The position numbers and the translations under genes were made by a program. DNA of 52,973 bases from an uncultured Alistipes sp. (GTDB lineage Bacteria; Bacteroidota; Bacteroidia; Bacteroidales; Rikenellaceae): contig CALUJN010000065.1 of NCBI GenBank assembly GCA_944320985.1, positions 1-52,973 of the forward strand, read 5' to 3'. Under the pieces are notes generated by a model that had not been told where the DNA came from, made no database searches, and saw only the letters and a list, made by a program, of their open reading frames with translations. Shown here piece by piece: positions 33,636 through 41,482 of this stretch. How positions within the stretch are numbered: the first letter of the stretch is position 1; each line of letters opens with the position of its first letter.

Positions 33636-34967
33636 ATGACAGATGAGTTGATGTCGGAAATCAAGGTTCCGCGCACGGAAGGTTCGATCATCATGGTGGT
33701 CGGCGTGGGCGGTGCCGGAGGCAATGCCGTGAACCACATGTGGAACCTCGGAATCCGAGGTGTGACGTTCATGGTGTGCAATACCGACCAGCAGGCTTTG
33801 GACAAAAGCCCTGTGGAGAAGAAAATCCGCCTGGGGGCCGAGGGCCTCGGGGCCGGTAATGATCCCGAGAACGGACGGCGTGCGGCCGTCGAGACCCTTC
33901 CGGAGATCCGGCAGGCCCTGGAGGAGGCCGGAACGAAGATGCTTTTCATTACGGCCGGAATGGGCGGAGGAACCGGTACGGGCGCCTCTCCCGTGATTGC
34001 GAAACTGGCCAAGGAGATGGGCCTGCTGACCGTGGCTATCGTCACCTCGCCGCTGGCCGTCGAGGGTAAGATCCGCTACGAACAGGCATTCCGGGGTATC
34101 GAGGAGTTGCGCCAGAATACCGATTCGCTGCTGATCATCAATAACGAGAACATCCTGGAGATCTATGGTCGCCTGTCGCTTAAACAGGCCTTCGGCAAGG
34201 CCGACGACATTCTGGCTTCGGCAGCCAAGGGCATTGCGGAGATCATCACGGTGGAGAGCGACCTGGTGAACGTCGACTTCGCGGATGTTTCGAAGGTGAT
34301 GCGCGACAGCGGCCGGGCCCATATGGCCGTGGCCACGGCCGATGGCGACAACCGCGCCGAAGCGGTTGCCGAAGCCTCGTTGCGCTCGCCGCTGCTGGAT
34401 CATAACCTGATTTCGGGAGCCAAGAATATCCTGTTGAACATTTCGGTCTCGAATGCCGACAGCCTGATGTACGAGGAGGTGGTCCAGATTCTGGAGTATA
34501 TCCAGTCGCACGCCAGCGTTCAGGACGAACAGGGCGTTATCCACAATGCGAATATCATCTGGGGTACGAGCGAAAAGCCCCAACTGGGCAATGCGATCGA
34601 GCTGGTGGTCGTCGCTACGGGCTTCGAGGGGGATGAACAGGCTCATGGCATGAAGCCGATCGTTCCATCGCCGCGGATGGCCGAGCATGCTCCGATTTCT
34701 GAGCCGGTTACGACGCCTCCGGTGCTGGAACCCATCAAACCGGTGGCACCGAAACCCGCCGTGCGACAGCCCGAGCTGGTAATGTTGGGAACCAAGCCGG
34801 CACGTTATGAACATATCGATACGCTGCTGGCCAAACCGGCCTACCAGACGCGGAATTCGAAATTTATCGTGCAGATGCCCGGGGGCCGCAAGGAGGTCCT
34901 CAAGGAGGAGCCCTCCGAGACGCCTGTACAGCGAGAAATGCCGAAGGGCGGATCCCTGTTCGACTAA
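33636..34967 (+). CDS. ftsZ: Cell division protein FtsZ
   Basis: Tubulin-like GTPase that forms the division ring. IIMVVGVGGAGGNAVNHM begins the GTP-binding domain, the tubulin signature GGGTGTG is at residues 110-116, and the T7-type loop region contains NVDFADVSKVM. After about residue 335 the tail is Pro-rich, then has LLAKPAYQTRNSKF, a possible stand-in for the usual C-terminal binding peptide, followed by about 34 further residues ending GGSLFD. 443 residues. Start ATG at 33636. It follows ftsA with a 168 nt gap that holds the purine tract. Confidence 0.97.
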   Translation: MTDELMSEIKVPRTEGSIIMVVGVGGAGGNAVNHMWNLGIRGVTFMVCNTDQQALDKSPVEKKIRLGAEGLGAGNDPENGRRAAVETLPEIRQALEEAGTKMLFITAGMGGGTGTGASPVIAKLAKEMGLLTVAIVTSPLAVEGKIRYEQAFRGIEELRQNTDSLLIINNENILEIYGRLSLKQAFGKADDILASAAKGIAEIITVESDLVNVDFADVSKVMRDSGRAHMAVATADGDNRAEAVAEASLRSPLLDHNLISGAKNILLNISVSNADSLMYEEVVQILEYIQSHASVQDEQGVIHNANIIWGTSEKPQLGNAIELVVVATGFEGDEQAHGMKPIVPSPRMAEHAPISEPVTTPPVLEPIKPVAPKPAVRQPELVMLGTKPARYEHIDTLLAKPAYQTRNSKFIVQMPGGRKEVLKEEPSETPVQREMPKGGSLFD

Positions 34968-34983
34968 CCAATAATCGGAAGAT

Positions 34984-36267
34984 TTGGAAGAAGCCGCTTA
35001 TTCCTGGATTGCATTCCATGGGTTTACGCCTCACGTCATCGTGCTTTGTGTGGTGACGCTCTGCCTGCTGTGTGTCTCGGCATTGGTTTCGGGGGCTGAA
35101 ACCTCGTTCTTCTCGCTTTCGCATAACGACATCCGGCGCCTTCAGGAGAGCCGCAGCAATCGCGCCGCGGCGGTTCTGCGCCTGTTGACGGATGTCGATC
35201 TGCTGTTGGCCACGATCCTGGTCGTCAATAACCTGGTGAATATCTGCATCGTTATCCTCACGGCCGGGATTATCGATTCGCTGTTCACCTTCCTGCGGTT
35301 CGAGTTCCTGTTCAAGACCGTCCTGGTGACGTTCCTTCTGCTGCTCTTCGGAGAGATCCTGCCGAAGGTGCTGGCCCAGACCATTCCGGTCCGGTTTGCG
35401 CTGATGGTTGCGCGACCCTTGTCGGTGTTGCGATGGATCTTCTATCCGCTCTCCTATATTTTGGTCCACACAAGCAGCCGCATCAGCGAGAAGGCGGCGC
35501 ACAAGAGCGAGATTTCGCTCGATGAACTGGCCGATGCGGTGGACATGACCCAGAGCTCGAGCCCCGAGGAGCATGTGATGCTTTCGGGCATTGTGAATTT
35601 CGTCAATACCGAGGTACAGGAGATCATGAAGCCGCGGGTGGACATGACGGCCCTCGATATTACGGATGACTACGACCACGTGAAACGGACGATCATCGAG
35701 TCGGGTTTTTCGCGCATTCCGGTCTACGAGGAGGATATGGACAACATCCGGGGAACGCTCTACGTAAAGGATCTGTTGCCCTATATCAACAACGAGAGGG
35801 ATTTTGCGTGGCAGCAGTTGATGCGCAAGCCCTACTTTGTCCCCGAGCACAAGAAGATCAACGACCTGCTGGCCGATTTCCAGTCGAACAAGGTGCACAT
35901 GGCGATCGTGGTCGATGAATACGGTTCGACGCTGGGTCTGGTTTCACTCGAGGACATCATCGAGGAGATCGTCGGTGAGATCTCCGACGAGAGCGATAAC
36001 GAGGAGACCTTCTATACGCGCCTGGATGCCAAAACCTACCTTTTCGAGGGGAAGACGCACCTGGGGGATTTCGAGCGGATCCTCGAACTGGATGAAGGGA
36101 CCTTCTCCGACGTAAAGGGGGAGGCTGAGACGCTGGCGGGTCTGATGCTGGAGCTGAAGCGGGATTTCCCGCGCAAGGGCGATACCTTTACGTCGCACGA
36201 TCTTCGGTTTACGGTCCAGGAGATGGAGGGACACCGGATCGACAAAATCCGCGTCGACCTTCCATGA
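34984..36267 (+). CDS. gldE: Gliding-motility-associated GldE-type CBS/CorC membrane protein
   Basis: Member of the CNNM/CorC (DUF21, CBS pair, CorC_HlyC) family. The N-terminal membrane domain has four helices (about 20-160) including VVNNLVNICIVILTAGI and FLLLLFGEILPKVLAQ. Then come two CBS domains (MKPRVDMTALDI; VDEYGSTLGLVSLEDIIEEI) and a C-terminal CorC-type domain. This size and order (427 residues) matches GldE; GldE is also present in non-gliding Bacteroidota. Start TTG at 34984. The stop overlaps the next gene by 4 bases. A divalent-cation role is family knowledge only. Confidence 0.88.
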   Translation: MEEAAYSWIAFHGFTPHVIVLCVVTLCLLCVSALVSGAETSFFSLSHNDIRRLQESRSNRAAAVLRLLTDVDLLLATILVVNNLVNICIVILTAGIIDSLFTFLRFEFLFKTVLVTFLLLLFGEILPKVLAQTIPVRFALMVARPLSVLRWIFYPLSYILVHTSSRISEKAAHKSEISLDELADAVDMTQSSSPEEHVMLSGIVNFVNTEVQEIMKPRVDMTALDITDDYDHVKRTIIESGFSRIPVYEEDMDNIRGTLYVKDLLPYINNERDFAWQQLMRKPYFVPEHKKINDLLADFQSNKVHMAIVVDEYGSTLGLVSLEDIIEEIVGEISDESDNEETFYTRLDAKTYLFEGKTHLGDFERILELDEGTFSDVKGEAETLAGLMLELKRDFPRKGDTFTSHDLRFTVQEMEGHRIDKIRVDLP

Positions 36268-36830
36268 TACCCTGCCTGTTGCTCGGATCACCGATGCCTC
36301 CTGAGGAGACGGCCCTGTGGACGACCTGCGAGGAGCAGGTCCGTGCGTCGACCTTCCGTAACGAGCGCCGGCGTCGCGAGTATCTCACATGGCGGACGCT
36401 TGTACGCCGTGAACTGGGTCGGGATCTCCGCATCGCCTATAATGATCTGGGGGCTCCGGTTCTTCCCGACGGCGAAGCCTTTGTTTCGGTCTCGCATTGC
36501 GAGGGGCGTGTGGCCGTTGTTCTCTCTTCGCGGCCATGTGCCGTCGACATCGAGCCTGCAGGGCGTAATTTTTCCCGTGTTTCCGACCGTTATCTGACCC
36601 CTTCCGAACAGTTGTTGTCGGACGATCCGCTGTGGCCGGGCTTTGTGTGGTGTGCCAAGGAGGCCCTTTACAAGTATGCCGGCCGGGCGGGACTCGATTT
36701 CCGGGAGGAGCTGCGGATCCTCGCTGCGGACCTCGCAGCCGGACGAATTGTCGGGCAAATTGCCTCCGATCCCCCGGTTACGCTTGCAGCCGCCTGTACG
36801 GAGGGTTTTCTGGTGGTCTCTCTCTTGTAA
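36264..36830 (+). CDS. 4'-phosphopantetheinyl transferase (Sfp type)
   Basis: Transfers the phosphopantetheine arm from CoA to carrier proteins. The three motifs are VSVSHCEG, AVDIEPAGR and FVWCAKEALYK (the WxxKEA core, with Cys in place of the usual residue). 188 residues is short for Sfp, which is about 220. Its ATG overlaps the gldE stop (ATGA), so it is co-translated; gldE and a PPTase are neighbours in other Bacteroidota too (memory, unchecked). No polyketide or NRPS genes are seen here, so the acceptor is probably ACP or another carrier. Confidence 0.9.
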   Translation: MIPCLLLGSPMPPEETALWTTCEEQVRASTFRNERRRREYLTWRTLVRRELGRDLRIAYNDLGAPVLPDGEAFVSVSHCEGRVAVVLSSRPCAVDIEPAGRNFSRVSDRYLTPSEQLLSDDPLWPGFVWCAKEALYKYAGRAGLDFREELRILAADLAAGRIVGQIASDPPVTLAAACTEGFLVVSLL

Positions 36831-36872
36831 GGCTCCGTGCCGCTCGATTCAACCTCTTTCCGATTTGCCGCC

Positions 36873-37514
36873 ATGGAGATCTCCGCGCCCCGACTTCACG
36901 CCTTGCCGACCGATCCGTGCGATCCACTTCTGATGTCCGGATCCGAGGAGATTGCCGATGTCGTGTTTCGGTCGGCCGACTTTTCCAACCTCCACCGCGA
37001 CCATCTTTTCGTGCAGAACGCCTGTTTTTCGGGATGCGGTTTCTCCGGGGCTACACTCGTCCATGTCCAGTTTGCCGATGTCGTATTCCGTAACTGCGAC
37101 TTTTCGAACGCCGATCTGTCCGGTTGCAGTTACCATCGGGTCCGATTTGTGGATTGTCGCCTTTCGGGGGCGAATCTTTCCGAGACGACCGCTCATCACC
37201 TGTCGCTTGAACGTTGCAAGGGTGAGTGGCTCAACAGCTCCTTTTCGCGCCTTCGGACGGTACGGTTTGCCGATTGCCGCCTCTCCGGCTCTTCGTTCAG
37301 CGATTGCCGTCTCGAGCAATGTGAATTCGTTGCCTGCGATCTTTCTGAGACGGAATTCTTTGGAACTCGTCTCCGAGGGCTCTCTTTTGCCGACTCCGTC
37401 ATTCGGGGTCTGCGCGTTCGTGAGGTTGAATCTTTTGAGTTGAATGGATTGAAAGTGAATGCTTTACAGGCCGTTGAACTGGCTCGTCTGCTGGGCTTGG
37501 AGATCGAAGAATGA
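36873..37514 (+). CDS. Pentapeptide repeat protein
   Basis: The chain shows repeated A(D/N)FS-like pentads: VVFRSADFSNL, CGFSGATLVHVQF, CDFSNADLSGC, CRLSGANLSET, CRLSGSSFSDC, CDLSETEFFGT. These predict a right-handed quadrilateral beta-helix. About 213 residues from ATG at 36873; a GTG at 36837 would add 12 residues. Pentapeptide proteins include DNA mimics that affect gyrase (Qnr, MfpA), but many have unknown roles and nothing here fixes one. Ends 45 nt before the sORF promoter. Confidence 0.85.
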   Translation: MEISAPRLHALPTDPCDPLLMSGSEEIADVVFRSADFSNLHRDHLFVQNACFSGCGFSGATLVHVQFADVVFRNCDFSNADLSGCSYHRVRFVDCRLSGANLSETTAHHLSLERCKGEWLNSSFSRLRTVRFADCRLSGSSFSDCRLEQCEFVACDLSETEFFGTRLRGLSFADSVIRGLRVREVESFELNGLKVNALQAVELARLLGLEIEE

Positions 37515-37563
37515 GGCGTTCTTCAAAAAATTTACATATTTAGTAAAATTTCTTAATAAAATA

Positions 37564-37595
37564 TTTGGAAGATTGCCTTTCGCGCATTACCTTTG
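37564..37595 (+). promoter_or_regulatory. Strong promoter of the 25-residue ORF
   Basis: TTTG (37564-37567), a 20 nt spacer and TACCTTTG (37588-37595) fit the Bacteroidota consensus exactly. The start codon follows 50 nt later after a very AT-rich leader. Confidence 0.8.
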
Positions 37596-37645
37596 CCGCG
37601 TCTTAAATGATAAAATATTTTAATAATTATTTAAAATTATTTACT

Positions 37646-37723
37646 ATGAAGGCAAAGATTGGAGAGTGGGTACGCACCGCTCTGATTATGTTGGGAGAGA
37701 GCATTAAATACCGTGAGATGTAA
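37646..37723 (+). CDS. 25-residue small protein or leader peptide
   Basis: ATG at 37646 opens a 25-codon frame that ends in TAA at 37721-37723. The sequence is MKAKIGEWVRTALIMLGE then SIKYREM, a likely amphipathic helix with one Trp. It has a private near-perfect promoter (37564-37595) and a strong terminator (37771-37802), so it looks like a stand-alone transcription unit of about 200 nt. I do not recognise the family. Options: a small membrane-associated protein, a leader peptide, or an ORF on a regulatory RNA. AT-rich leader typical of well-translated Bacteroidota genes. Confidence 0.55.
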   Translation: MKAKIGEWVRTALIMLGESIKYREM

Positions 37724-37770
37724 ATCTCCCTTTTACAGTGAATTAAAACCGAAAACTTCGATAAAATGGA

Positions 37771-37802
37771 AGCAGCCCGACTCTTACGAGCCGGGCTGCT
37801 TT
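37771..37802. terminator. Strong hairpin terminator between the sORF and aminopeptidase C
   Basis: AGCAGCCCG (37771-37779) pairs with CGGGCTGCT (37792-37800), with CTC/GAG pairing inside the loop. T residues follow on the plus strand, and TTCCATTTT follows on the minus strand. It probably serves both the sORF and the convergent peptidase gene. Confidence 0.8.
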
Positions 37803-37823
37803 CGTATGGTGGGCTGGAAGAGA

Positions 37824-39020
37824 CTATTTCCAGCCGAGTTTTTTGCGGATCTCCTTGGGTACGGCATTCCGGTTGACCATGATCGACATGGTTTTGTATT
37901 CGACGAAAGGCCGGGAGAAGTACCAGAATCCGTCGTAGGGAGGCATGACGTCCCAGGAGTTCTGGACCTTGAAGTAGCGGTTTCCGATCTGATCCGTGGC
38001 CGTTCCGACGATCACCATGCCGTGGTCATCCGTCGTTTCGTAGTTGTCGAAAGCCTCCTGGCGCATTTGCTGATCGATCTTGCGCTCTTTGCCGGGTTTG
38101 TCGAACTTGTAGAGTGCGGCCTCTTTCTCTCGCTCGGTAAGTTTTCCCCACTTTTCGGCCTCGGTACCGCTCATGCTCTCCGTATCGGCTTCGGGCATGA
38201 TGCCGAGTCCCTTGGTGCGGCTGAATCCCTTTTCGCTGACATCCGTTCCCCAGGCGATGGTATAGTCGTTCTCGAGGGCGTAGTCGATGGTCTGCATCAG
38301 CTCGTCGAGCGGGAGGTTCCAGACCGATGCCCACATCCAGTTGTCGGGCACTTCGAGCATGAAGGGTTCATAGAAGGGGTGGTGCGTGAAGGAGGAGAGG
38401 TCCACGTAGTCATCCATGTCGATCGGGAGCGATGCGGCGAACGACTGCGGGGTGTACTCCTTGCCCTCGTAGGTGAAGGTTTCGGGCCGGGGACCGAAAT
38501 ATTCGTCGAGAATGGCGTCAAATCCGCGTTTCCAGGCTGTGGAAAGGGGCTTTGTGTCGCCCGAGGCCTGGATGACGGCATCGAGATAGGCCTTCAGAAC
38601 GGGCGTGAGTTCATGGAAATCGGGCTTGTCGGTTCCGTAGTTGAGTCCGGGATAGACCTCGAAGGGGACGATCCCATGTTGTTTGATTCCCTCCGTCACG
38701 TCGTGCGAGGCTCCTCCTTCGGCGAAGTTGAGCTCTCCGTGCAGACGGACGTACTTCTCGGCCTTGTCCATAAACGAGTGTCGTACGATCCACATCTCGG
38801 AAAGATGCATTTCGGGACCTCCGGCACGAAGGATCTCGTTTTCGAGCATCGTCATCGTGGAGTAGCACCAGCAGGTGCCGCTTCGGTTCTGGTTCTTGAC
38901 CGGGGTCGAGCGGATGATCTTGCCGTCGGTGAAATGGTACCCCTGTGTGGAGTCGGGCTTCTGGGCTGCGGCTCCGAGTGCGAGGCAGATGGCGAGAGCC
39001 GAGAGTAACAGGTTTTTCAT
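37824..39020 (-). CDS. Secreted C1B cysteine peptidase (aminopeptidase C/bleomycin hydrolase)
   Basis: Exported aminopeptidase of the bleomycin-hydrolase type. The signal peptide is MKNLLLSALAICLALGAAAQ. The catalytic site has Gln44 and Cys50 in VKNQNRSGTCWCYST, with the His in TDDHGMVIVGTA and Asn in FKVQNSWD. 398 residues is a little shorter than typical (about 440-460). It is a single gene; the next one upstream (topA) is 94 nt away. It probably helps peptide use along with the DPP11 peptidase at the other end of the window. Confidence 0.92.
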   Translation of the reverse strand: MKNLLLSALAICLALGAAAQKPDSTQGYHFTDGKIIRSTPVKNQNRSGTCWCYSTMTMLENEILRAGGPEMHLSEMWIVRHSFMDKAEKYVRLHGELNFAEGGASHDVTEGIKQHGIVPFEVYPGLNYGTDKPDFHELTPVLKAYLDAVIQASGDTKPLSTAWKRGFDAILDEYFGPRPETFTYEGKEYTPQSFAASLPIDMDDYVDLSSFTHHPFYEPFMLEVPDNWMWASVWNLPLDELMQTIDYALENDYTIAWGTDVSEKGFSRTKGLGIMPEADTESMSGTEAEKWGKLTEREKEAALYKFDKPGKERKIDQQMRQEAFDNYETTDDHGMVIVGTATDQIGNRYFKVQNSWDVMPPYDGFWYFSRPFVEYKTMSIMVNRNAVPKEIRKKLGWK

Positions 39021-39114
39021 GGTATGAATGGGTCTTGGTTTTACCGTTTTGCGTGTTGTCTCTTCTTTTCGGGGAGTCGGTGGCTCCGAGTGGTCTCCCG
39101 GGGCCTCGCCGGGG

Positions 39115-41412
39115 TTATTTTTTTGCCCCGGCCACGATTCTCAGACACTCCTCGAGCGTCAGTTCCTCGGGTTTTGCACCCTTCGGAATCCGGTAGTTCT
39201 TTCCCTTGTAGGCGATATAGGGGCCGTAGCGGCCGTTCTTGACCAGCATGTCGGGATCTTCATCGAAGCTGCGCAGCGGGGTGTTGGCGGCTGCGGCTGC
39301 TGCCTGGTGTTCGCGTACGATCTCCACGGCACGATCGTGGGTCAGCGTGTAGGGATCGTCGCCCTTGGCAAGCGAAGCGAATGACTTTCCGTAGCGTACG
39401 TAAGGGCCGTATTTCCCGAGTCCGACCACGAGTTTTTCGCCGTCGAGCTCTCCGACTTCCCGGGGCAGGGCAAAGAGCTCCAGTGCCTCCTCCAGGGTGA
39501 TCGATTCGATAAGCTGCCCCTTTTTGAGCGAAGCGAAGCGGCTCTTCTCCCCCTCGGCCCCTTCGATCTCGACCATCGGACCGTAACGTCCGATGCGGGC
39601 CTTGACCGTGTGTCCCGTCTTGGGGTCGTTGCCCAGGATGCGGACTTCGCGGGGTTTCGAACTCTGGGTAGTGATGGCATTGTCGACCATCTTGTGGAAC
39701 GGTCCGTAGAAGTCGCCGATCATCTTCTCCCAGGTGATGTCGCCTTCGGCGATGCGGTCGAACTCCTTCTCGACGTTGGCCGTGAAGTTGTAGTCGATGA
39801 TCGGGCCGAACTGAGCCTCCAGATAGTCGTTGACCACCATGCCGATATCGGTCGGCGAGAGACGGTTTTTCTCCTTCCCGAAGCTTTCCGAGAGATTTTC
39901 GCGGGAGATCTTCTCCCCCTTGAGGGTCATCTGTGCGAAGAAGCGTTTCTGTCCCTCCTTGTTCTGTTTGACGACGTATCCGCGGTTGATGATCGTTGTG
40001 ATCGTCGGGGCATAGGTCGACGGACGTCCGATTCCGAGCTCTTCGAGTCGTTTGACGAGCGAGGCTTCGTTGTAGCGTGCCGGTGCCGAGGTGAAACGCT
40101 CCGTGGCGGTGATCCGCTCGGCTTCCAGGCGATCGCCCGTTGCGAGTTTCGGCAGACGTCCCTCTCCGCTTTCTGCGGCCTGGTCGTCATCCGTCGACTC
40201 GGAGTAGAGCCTCAGGAATCCGTCGAAACGGACCACCTCGCCCTGAGCGACGAACTGATGCTGCGATCCCGATATGTCGATGGTGATCGTCGTCCGGTCG
40301 AGTTCGGCACAAACCATTTGCGAAGCGACGGTACGTTTCCAGATCAGATCGTAGAGCCGTTTCTCTTCGGCCGTGCCTTCGATCGACTGTCTTTCGATGT
40401 ACGACGGACGGATCGCCTCGTGAGCCTCCTGTGCCCCCTTTGTTTTGGTTTTGTAATTGTACCACCGGGAGTATTTCTCGCCGTAGAGCTTGATGACCTC
40501 CTCCTTGCATTGGGCCAGCGCCTGCTGCGAGAGGTTCACGGAGTCGGTACGCATGTAGGTGATCAATCCCTGTTCGTAGAGGTGCTGGGCTACGGACATG
40601 GTTCTCGAAACCGACATGCCCAGCTTGCGCCCGGCCTCCTGCTGGAGTGTGGAGGTCGTGAACGGAGGTGCCGGATAGCGTTGTGCGGGTTTCTCTTCCG
40701 ATTTTGCGACCGTGAATGTGGCCCCGATGCAGGAGCGCAGGAATGTTTCGGCCTCCTCTTCGGTTTCGAAGCGCGTCGGGAGTTCGGCCTTGAAGAGGCT
40801 CTTTTCGGGGTCGTCGGCGGCATGGAACTGCGCCACGACGCGGAAATAGGGCGTCGAACGGAAGCCGATGATTTCGCGTTCCCGCTCGACGATCAGCCGT
40901 ACGGCCACCGACTGCACGCGCCCTGCCGAGAGCGAGGGCTTGACCTTCTTCCAGAGCACGGGCGAGAGTTCGAAGCCGACCAGTCGGTCGAGAATACGGC
41001 GGGCCTGCTGGGCATTGACCAGATTCATGTTGACCGTGCGGGGTTTCTCGATGGCCTCGAGGATGGCGCGTTTGGTGATTTCGTGGAAGACGATGCGCTT
41101 GGTCTGATCGACGGGAAGTCCCAACACTTCGGTCAGGTGCCAGGCGATGGCCTCTCCTTCGCGGTCTTCATCGGATGCGAGCCAGACGGTCTTGGTTTTG
41201 GCGAGTTTATTGAGTTCGTCGACGACCTTCTTTTTGTCTGCAGGAATCTCGTAAACGGGTTTGAATCCCTCTTCGATATTGATTCCGAGATCCTTCTTTG
41301 CCAGGTCGCGGATGTGTCCGAAACTCGACTTGACGACGAAATCCTTGCCGAGGAACTTTTCGATGGTTTTGGCCTTGGCCGGGGACTCGACGATAACTAA
41401 ATTATCCTGCAT
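39115..41412 (-). CDS. topA: DNA topoisomerase I
   Basis: Type IA topoisomerase that relaxes negative supercoils. MQDNLVIVESPAKAKTIEKF starts the Toprim domain, and LASDEDREGEAIAWHL is the metal site. The catalytic Tyr is in YEQGLITYMRTDSVNLS, around residue 290. The C-terminus has no CxxC zinc fingers but several copies of the Toprim C-terminal repeat (PKTGHTVKARIGRYGPMVE, KLVVGLGKYGPYVRYG, VKNGRYGPYIAYKGKNYRI), as in other Bacteroidota. 765 residues. A hairpin sits 23-49 nt upstream of the ATG. Confidence 0.97.
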   Translation of the reverse strand: MQDNLVIVESPAKAKTIEKFLGKDFVVKSSFGHIRDLAKKDLGINIEEGFKPVYEIPADKKKVVDELNKLAKTKTVWLASDEDREGEAIAWHLTEVLGLPVDQTKRIVFHEITKRAILEAIEKPRTVNMNLVNAQQARRILDRLVGFELSPVLWKKVKPSLSAGRVQSVAVRLIVEREREIIGFRSTPYFRVVAQFHAADDPEKSLFKAELPTRFETEEEAETFLRSCIGATFTVAKSEEKPAQRYPAPPFTTSTLQQEAGRKLGMSVSRTMSVAQHLYEQGLITYMRTDSVNLSQQALAQCKEEVIKLYGEKYSRWYNYKTKTKGAQEAHEAIRPSYIERQSIEGTAEEKRLYDLIWKRTVASQMVCAELDRTTITIDISGSQHQFVAQGEVVRFDGFLRLYSESTDDDQAAESGEGRLPKLATGDRLEAERITATERFTSAPARYNEASLVKRLEELGIGRPSTYAPTITTIINRGYVVKQNKEGQKRFFAQMTLKGEKISRENLSESFGKEKNRLSPTDIGMVVNDYLEAQFGPIIDYNFTANVEKEFDRIAEGDITWEKMIGDFYGPFHKMVDNAITTQSSKPREVRILGNDPKTGHTVKARIGRYGPMVEIEGAEGEKSRFASLKKGQLIESITLEEALELFALPREVGELDGEKLVVGLGKYGPYVRYGKSFASLAKGDDPYTLTHDRAVEIVREHQAAAAAANTPLRSFDEDPDMLVKNGRYGPYIAYKGKNYRIPKGAKPEELTLEECLRIVAGAKK

Positions 41413-41434
41413 TTGTTTTTACGGCTTGGAAACG

Positions 41435-41461
41435 CGAAAACCTAAGTTTGGCACTTAGGTT
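41435..41461 (-). terminator. Hairpin between the DUF4270 gene and topA
   Basis: On the minus strand AACCTAAG (41461-41454), a 7 nt loop and CTTAGGTT (41446-41439) pair perfectly, followed by TTTTC. It can end the DUF4270 message; because it is only about 25 nt above the topA ATG, an attenuator or regulatory role is also possible. Confidence 0.6.
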
Positions 41462-41482
41462 CCGCGGAGGTTTTATCGATGC

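Noticed and set aside
39610-41400. 596-codon antisense frame over topA
   Set aside because: Overlaps a firmly identified gene throughout and has no family resemblance; it arises from codon bias.
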